The notes under the pieces: generated by a model
The model's database searches: none
Seen by the model: the letters and a program-made list of their open reading frames with translations, nothing else
Told to the model about the DNA's origin: nothing
Position numbers and translations under genes: made by a program
Assembly (NCBI RefSeq): GCF_002933275.1
Contig: NZ_PSSX01000015.1
Location: 42,326 to 106,325 of the forward strand
Direction of reading: 5' to 3'
DNA from: Marinobacter maroccanus
GTDB taxonomy: Bacteria; Pseudomonadota; Gammaproteobacteria; Pseudomonadales; Oleiphilaceae
Length of the DNA stretch: 64,000 nt
Part shown: in pieces, positions 60,992 to 64,000 of the stretch
How the letters are laid out: every line of letters starts with the position of its first letter
Position numbering within the stretch: position 1 is the first letter of the stretch

Positions 60992-63895
60992 ATGAGCGTT
61001 TTTTGTCAGCTTTGGTTTCTTAAACTTATAGGGCGTTCCCCTTTAAAAATCAGAATTTTAGACGATGGGCTTGTTTTGGGGTCCGCAAAAGGATTTGTTC
61101 GTCAAATCCCCTGGGAAGCTTTTTCGTCTGCTCCCATTATCAGACAAGGGCTCTTTTTCTCAAAACTCGAATTCACAGCCAATAATCAAAAAGAGAGCAT
61201 CAGCTGGCTCAGCAAAACCTCTACCAGAGCGCTAAGGGAAAGCCTCTGTAGCCGACTCCTTGAGTTGCATGGCGTGCGTGCAACGGCAGCTCTTCAACGA
61301 ATCCACGATCTCGTCGAAAAAGCAGGCTATCTTCGATCAACCCATGCAGCTGCAATAGCCCGGTTTGCAGAGTCCCAAAGACATCGCTTGATCCTTCCCC
61401 CTGAAGATATCGATTTCCCTGAAAATTTAGTTCATCCCTACAAGAGGCTCCGGCAATGGGCCGGGTCGGACCCCGTTCTCATCGAGCACATGAGAGACAA
61501 TTTCTTGCGCGATGAACTCACCAGATTCCAGGCTTTATTTGACGCTGTTGAATCCAATCCTCTTACGGAGAAGCAAAGGGAGGCTTGCGTCATCGATGAG
61601 GACAACAATCTGGTTCTTGCTGGTGCCGGAACGGGCAAAACCAGCACTATGATTGGACGAACCGCCTATCTTTTGGAGAGTGGACGAGCCCAGGATAGCG
61701 ATATTTTAATGCTGGCCTTTGGACGCAAGTCGGCGGAGGAAATGGAAGAACGGGTCGCAGCAAAAATTCCAGGGGCCAAGGTGAAAGCCGCCACCTTTCA
61801 CTCCCTCGGCTTGAAAATTATAGGCGAAGTCGAGGGCGGGAAACCTCAGATAAGTAAACTATCTGAGGATGAAAATTTGCTGGCAAAAACTGTCGATGAT
61901 TGGCTCCAATCGCTCTTGGAGGATAACGGCTATCAGGAGAAGGTGGTACGCTACTTTTCCGACTATCTCTACCCCGAAAAAAACTGTTTCGACTTCGCTG
62001 ATGAAGGCGAATATTTCGAATACATTCGGGCCAACAGAATCTATTCTCTTAAAGGCGAAAACGTCAAAAGCCTTGAGGAGGCACTCATTGCGAACTGGCT
62101 GTTTCGAATGGGCGTCGAATATCAGTACGAATCGCCTTACAAGGCAGCGCCAACTCGGACACCCGACTTTCGGTCCTATCTTCCGGACTTTTACCTGCCC
62201 GACTACGATATCTATCTTGAGCACTTTGGAATAGGACGCGATGGTTCCACAGCGCCCTATATTGATGCCGAGCTTTACCAGGAGGGGATCCGCTGGAAAC
62301 GCGAATTACACAAAGAGCATCACACAACGCTCGTTGAAACCTTTTCTTACGAGAGAAGTGAAGGTTGCCTACTGAGTGAGCTTGAACGGAAGCTCTCCGT
62401 ATTGGGAGTAAAATTTGAGCCTTTGCCCAATGAAGCGATTCTCGACACACTCAGGGAAAGAGGGGTAATCAATGAATTTTCTCGTCTCATGACCCAGTTG
62501 GTAGGAGCGTTTAAAGGTAGCCATGAAACATGGGAGGAGGTGAGAGTCCGCGCCAGCCGTACACCAAACCCAGCTCAGTTTCACGCGGCTATGGACCTAC
62601 TGAAACCTATTGTGGACCAATACAATACCTACCTTGAATCAAATGAATGCATTGATTTCAACGACATGATTGGTCGAGCATTTCATTATGTCGAATCGGG
62701 ACGCTTTACGCCCTCTTGGCGGTATATTTTGGTGGATGAGTTTCAAGATATATCACGGCCACGAGCGAGACTGGTAAAAGCGCTAAGGGATAAAACCAAA
62801 AACTGTACCGTGTTCTGCGTTGGAGATGATTGGCAGGCGATTTATCGATTTACAGGCAGCGACGTAACACTGACAACAGGATTCGAGAAGGAGTTTGGTT
62901 CCACTAGAACGACATCATTGGACAAAACCTTCCGGTTCAACAATCGAATTTGCGACGTCGCGTCGAAATTCGTGATGAAAAATCCGGCTCAGGTCAAAAA
63001 GGAGCTAAGGACCCATAAAATTGTTTCCCGAAACGCGGTATCGATACTTCGACGGGGACAAGCTGAGCGCGAACGAGATTCAGAACTGGACGAGGTGTGT
63101 CAGGCAATCTCAGATCAGGTGGAGAGTAAAGCAAAAGTTTATATTCTGGGGAGATTCTGGTTTCGACTACCTGATAGCTCTGCCGTCCGAGGACTTGAGC
63201 GAAAATTCCCCAAGCTGAGCATCGAACGTTTAACCTTTCATGCGTCCAAAGGGAAAGAGGCAGACTTTGTGATCGTAGTGGGACTCGATAAGGGCCATTA
63301 CGGTTTTCCCTCCACCAAAGAGACGCACCCATTGCTGAATGCATTGCTGCCGCCCGACGAGCCATATGATTTCGCTGAAGAACGCAGACTCTTTTACGTT
63401 GCATTAACGCGAGCCCGTCATCGAGCCTATCTTATGACCGACATGAGTGTCGCCTCGGTCTTTATTAAGGAACTTCTAAATGAGAATTATCCGGTCGAGA
63501 CCGCTGAGTTTTTAACCTCTCTCAATCAAATCCATGCAACCGAATTGTCTTGCTCTGTCTGCAAATCAGGGACGATGGTGCCGAGAAGTTCTTCCAGCTC
63601 TACGTTTTTTGGCTGCTCAAACTACCCGCACTGCTCAAATACAGAACCTGGTTGCACTTCATGTGGAAGTGCCATGAAAAAACAGGGTGGTTTCAAAATT
63701 TGTATCAATGACGCCTGCCGTTCCTGGGTACCACTCTGTTCAGTCTGTGGTGCCCCAATGAAGAAACGCCATGGCCGATACGGCGACTTTTGGGGATGCA
63801 GCAACTATCGAAGTGAGGGACCGAGCTGCTCGCATACAGTGAATAGAGTTGCGCCGCCACGCTTCGATTCCGGAGCGGTGTTAGTGGCCAATTAA
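60992..63895 (+). CDS. DNA helicase IV-like (HelD/UvrD-family) helicase with zinc-ribbon tail
   Basis: Superfamily 1A helicase of 967 residues. The N-terminal region aligns by eye with E. coli HelD. Walker A is G-A-G-T-G-K-T (211-217), Walker B D-E-F-Q-D (582-586), followed by G-D-D-W-Q-A-I-Y-R-F and H-A-S-K-G-K-E-A-D. Between them, about residues 365-470, is a segment absent from E. coli HelD with P-D-F-Y-L-P-D-Y-D-I-Y-L-E-H, like a PD-(D/E)xK nuclease core. The C-terminus has three topoisomerase-type zinc ribbons. ATG 60992 is chosen for its AAGGA; a TTG at 60914 is in frame. The last codons and stop come from the adjoining IS end. Confidence 0.85.
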   Translation: MSVFCQLWFLKLIGRSPLKIRILDDGLVLGSAKGFVRQIPWEAFSSAPIIRQGLFFSKLEFTANNQKESISWLSKTSTRALRESLCSRLLELHGVRATAALQRIHDLVEKAGYLRSTHAAAIARFAESQRHRLILPPEDIDFPENLVHPYKRLRQWAGSDPVLIEHMRDNFLRDELTRFQALFDAVESNPLTEKQREACVIDEDNNLVLAGAGTGKTSTMIGRTAYLLESGRAQDSDILMLAFGRKSAEEMEERVAAKIPGAKVKAATFHSLGLKIIGEVEGGKPQISKLSEDENLLAKTVDDWLQSLLEDNGYQEKVVRYFSDYLYPEKNCFDFADEGEYFEYIRANRIYSLKGENVKSLEEALIANWLFRMGVEYQYESPYKAAPTRTPDFRSYLPDFYLPDYDIYLEHFGIGRDGSTAPYIDAELYQEGIRWKRELHKEHHTTLVETFSYERSEGCLLSELERKLSVLGVKFEPLPNEAILDTLRERGVINEFSRLMTQLVGAFKGSHETWEEVRVRASRTPNPAQFHAAMDLLKPIVDQYNTYLESNECIDFNDMIGRAFHYVESGRFTPSWRYILVDEFQDISRPRARLVKALRDKTKNCTVFCVGDDWQAIYRFTGSDVTLTTGFEKEFGSTRTTSLDKTFRFNNRICDVASKFVMKNPAQVKKELRTHKIVSRNAVSILRRGQAERERDSELDEVCQAISDQVESKAKVYILGRFWFRLPDSSAVRGLERKFPKLSIERLTFHASKGKEADFVIVVGLDKGHYGFPSTKETHPLLNALLPPDEPYDFAEERRLFYVALTRARHRAYLMTDMSVASVFIKELLNENYPVETAEFLTSLNQIHATELSCSVCKSGTMVPRSSSSSTFFGCSNYPHCSNTEPGCTSCGSAMKKQGGFKICINDACRSWVPLCSVCGAPMKKRHGRYGDFWGCSNYRSEGPSCSHTVNRVAPPRFDSGAVLVAN

Positions 63896-63935
63896 AGTGA
63901 CCCACTACTGGCCATTAGTTTTGACCCACCTCCGA

Positions 63936-63951
63936 GTGGCCGTCAGGCCAC
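63936..63951 (-). terminator. Hairpin between the IS gene and the IS end
   Basis: A perfect 6-bp stem GTGGCC/GGCCAC with a 4-base loop lies 8 bp past the stop codon of the leftward IS gene. There is no T-run. It may be a terminator or part of the IS end structure. Confidence 0.35.
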
Positions 63952-63959
63952 AGAACCAG

Positions 63960-64000
63960 CTACTGTCCCCCGCTTTTATCGATGGCCGGGGGCATGTCAG
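63960..64000 (-). CDS. C-terminal tail of a probable IS21-family gene (IstB-like), partial
   Basis: Reading leftward from the window edge, the frame ends D-M-P-P-A-I-D-K-S-G-G-Q and a TAG stop at 63960. Only 12 residues are visible. Position next to the element end fits IstB, the ATPase helper of IS21 elements, but the sequence alone cannot prove this. Confidence 0.4.
   Translation of the reverse strand, partial: DMPPAIDKSGGQ

Larger units (their letters stand above)
45267..63884. mobile_element. Tn7-like transposon (left boundary seen, far end outside or disrupted)
   Basis: A shift to more A/T-rich sequence and to accessory genes occurs 21 bp after trkH. At 45267 a TGTGGGGG terminus resembles the Tn7 end (TGTGGGCG). 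The core genes tnsA, tnsB, tnsC and tniQ lie at 45945-51140, and cargo genes follow to at least 63884. No matching inverted end was found before the IS21-like element at 63885, so the right boundary is open. The 5 bases CATCA before 45267 are a possible target duplication, but their partner is not visible. Compared with Tn7, the tns operon points toward the target gene instead of away from it. Confidence 0.65.
63885..64000 (-). mobile_element. IS21-like insertion sequence, partial (one end and gene tail)
   Basis: Two imperfect 21-bp direct repeats start at 63885 and 63909, each beginning TGGCCA and ending TGACCCAC, spaced 24 bp. Such repeats are typical of IS21-family ends. A leftward gene tail lies beyond. 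Most of the element is outside the window. Confidence 0.6.

Noticed and set aside
45267..63884. CRISPR array or Cas genes (CRISPR-associated Tn7-like transposon)
   Set aside because: No Cas5-8 or Cas12k-like gene and no regularly spaced repeats of 25-40 bp were seen between the tns genes and the cargo.
1..64000. tRNA or rRNA genes, including a tRNA attachment site near the element
   Set aside because: No cloverleaf-like or rRNA-like sequence was recognised by eye, in particular none near 45250 or 51200; a tRNA scan would be decisive.

Overview
The window reads as the chromosome of a marine gammaproteobacterium. Protein content and gene order resemble Marinobacter, judged from recalled families only, since no search was run. 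About 45 kb of ordinary, fairly G+C-rich host sequence is followed abruptly, just past a trkH gene, by about 18.6 kb of visibly more A/T-rich accessory DNA that runs off the right edge.

Host part. (1) Positions 57-7169 form a selenium-themed cluster: a PhnCDE-type ABC transporter (periplasmic binding protein, ATPase, double-length permease) of the kind predicted to carry selenium oxyanions, a TIGR04348/SenB-type selenosugar synthase, an oxidoreductase-SelD fusion that makes selenophosphate, and a phasin-like protein with a helix-hairpin-helix tail. (2) Positions 7211-17024 hold singletons: a PilZ protein, a GNAT/nitrilase fusion, a chemoreceptor, a solute-binding protein, a DUF4442 protein, RecQ, an acyltransferase and a carboxylesterase. 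(3) Positions 17044-31473 are a glycogen/alpha-glucan locus in two divergent arms: glgB-glgA-glgP to the left, and glgC-GH57-malQ-PilZ-SDR-second glgP to the right. (4) Positions 31650-33414 encode an outer-membrane barrel, an ACP phosphodiesterase and a retropepsin-like periplasmic protein. (5) Positions 33453-45245 are devoted to potassium: kdpF-[26-codon ORF]-kdpABCDE, a KtrB/KtrA pair and a divergent TrkH.

Accessory part. A Tn7-like transposon appears to begin at about 45267, 21 bp past the trkH stop codon, with a TGTGGG-type terminus followed by short repeated motifs. Its core genes (tnsA-tnsB-tnsC-tniQ and a 116-codon partner) read toward trkH. Beyond tnsA lies a cargo region. It carries an orphan StbD/Phd-like antitoxin; a three-gene cassette (unknown protein, ComEC-like metallo-beta-lactamase, patatin-like lipase); a Phd antitoxin whose VapC toxin is decayed; a translationally coupled pair (unknown 559-residue protein and a two-motif PLD-family protein); a small membrane-anchored protein; and a large DNA helicase IV-like protein with an internal nuclease-like segment and C-terminal zinc ribbons. 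An IS21-like insertion sequence begins at about 63885 and supplies the stop codon of the helicase gene. The far transposon end is not in the window.

The cargo resembles an anti-phage defence island. The ORF213-MBL-patatin cassette and the ORF559-PLD pair are the best candidates for undescribed systems. Their immune role is inferred from domain type and context only.
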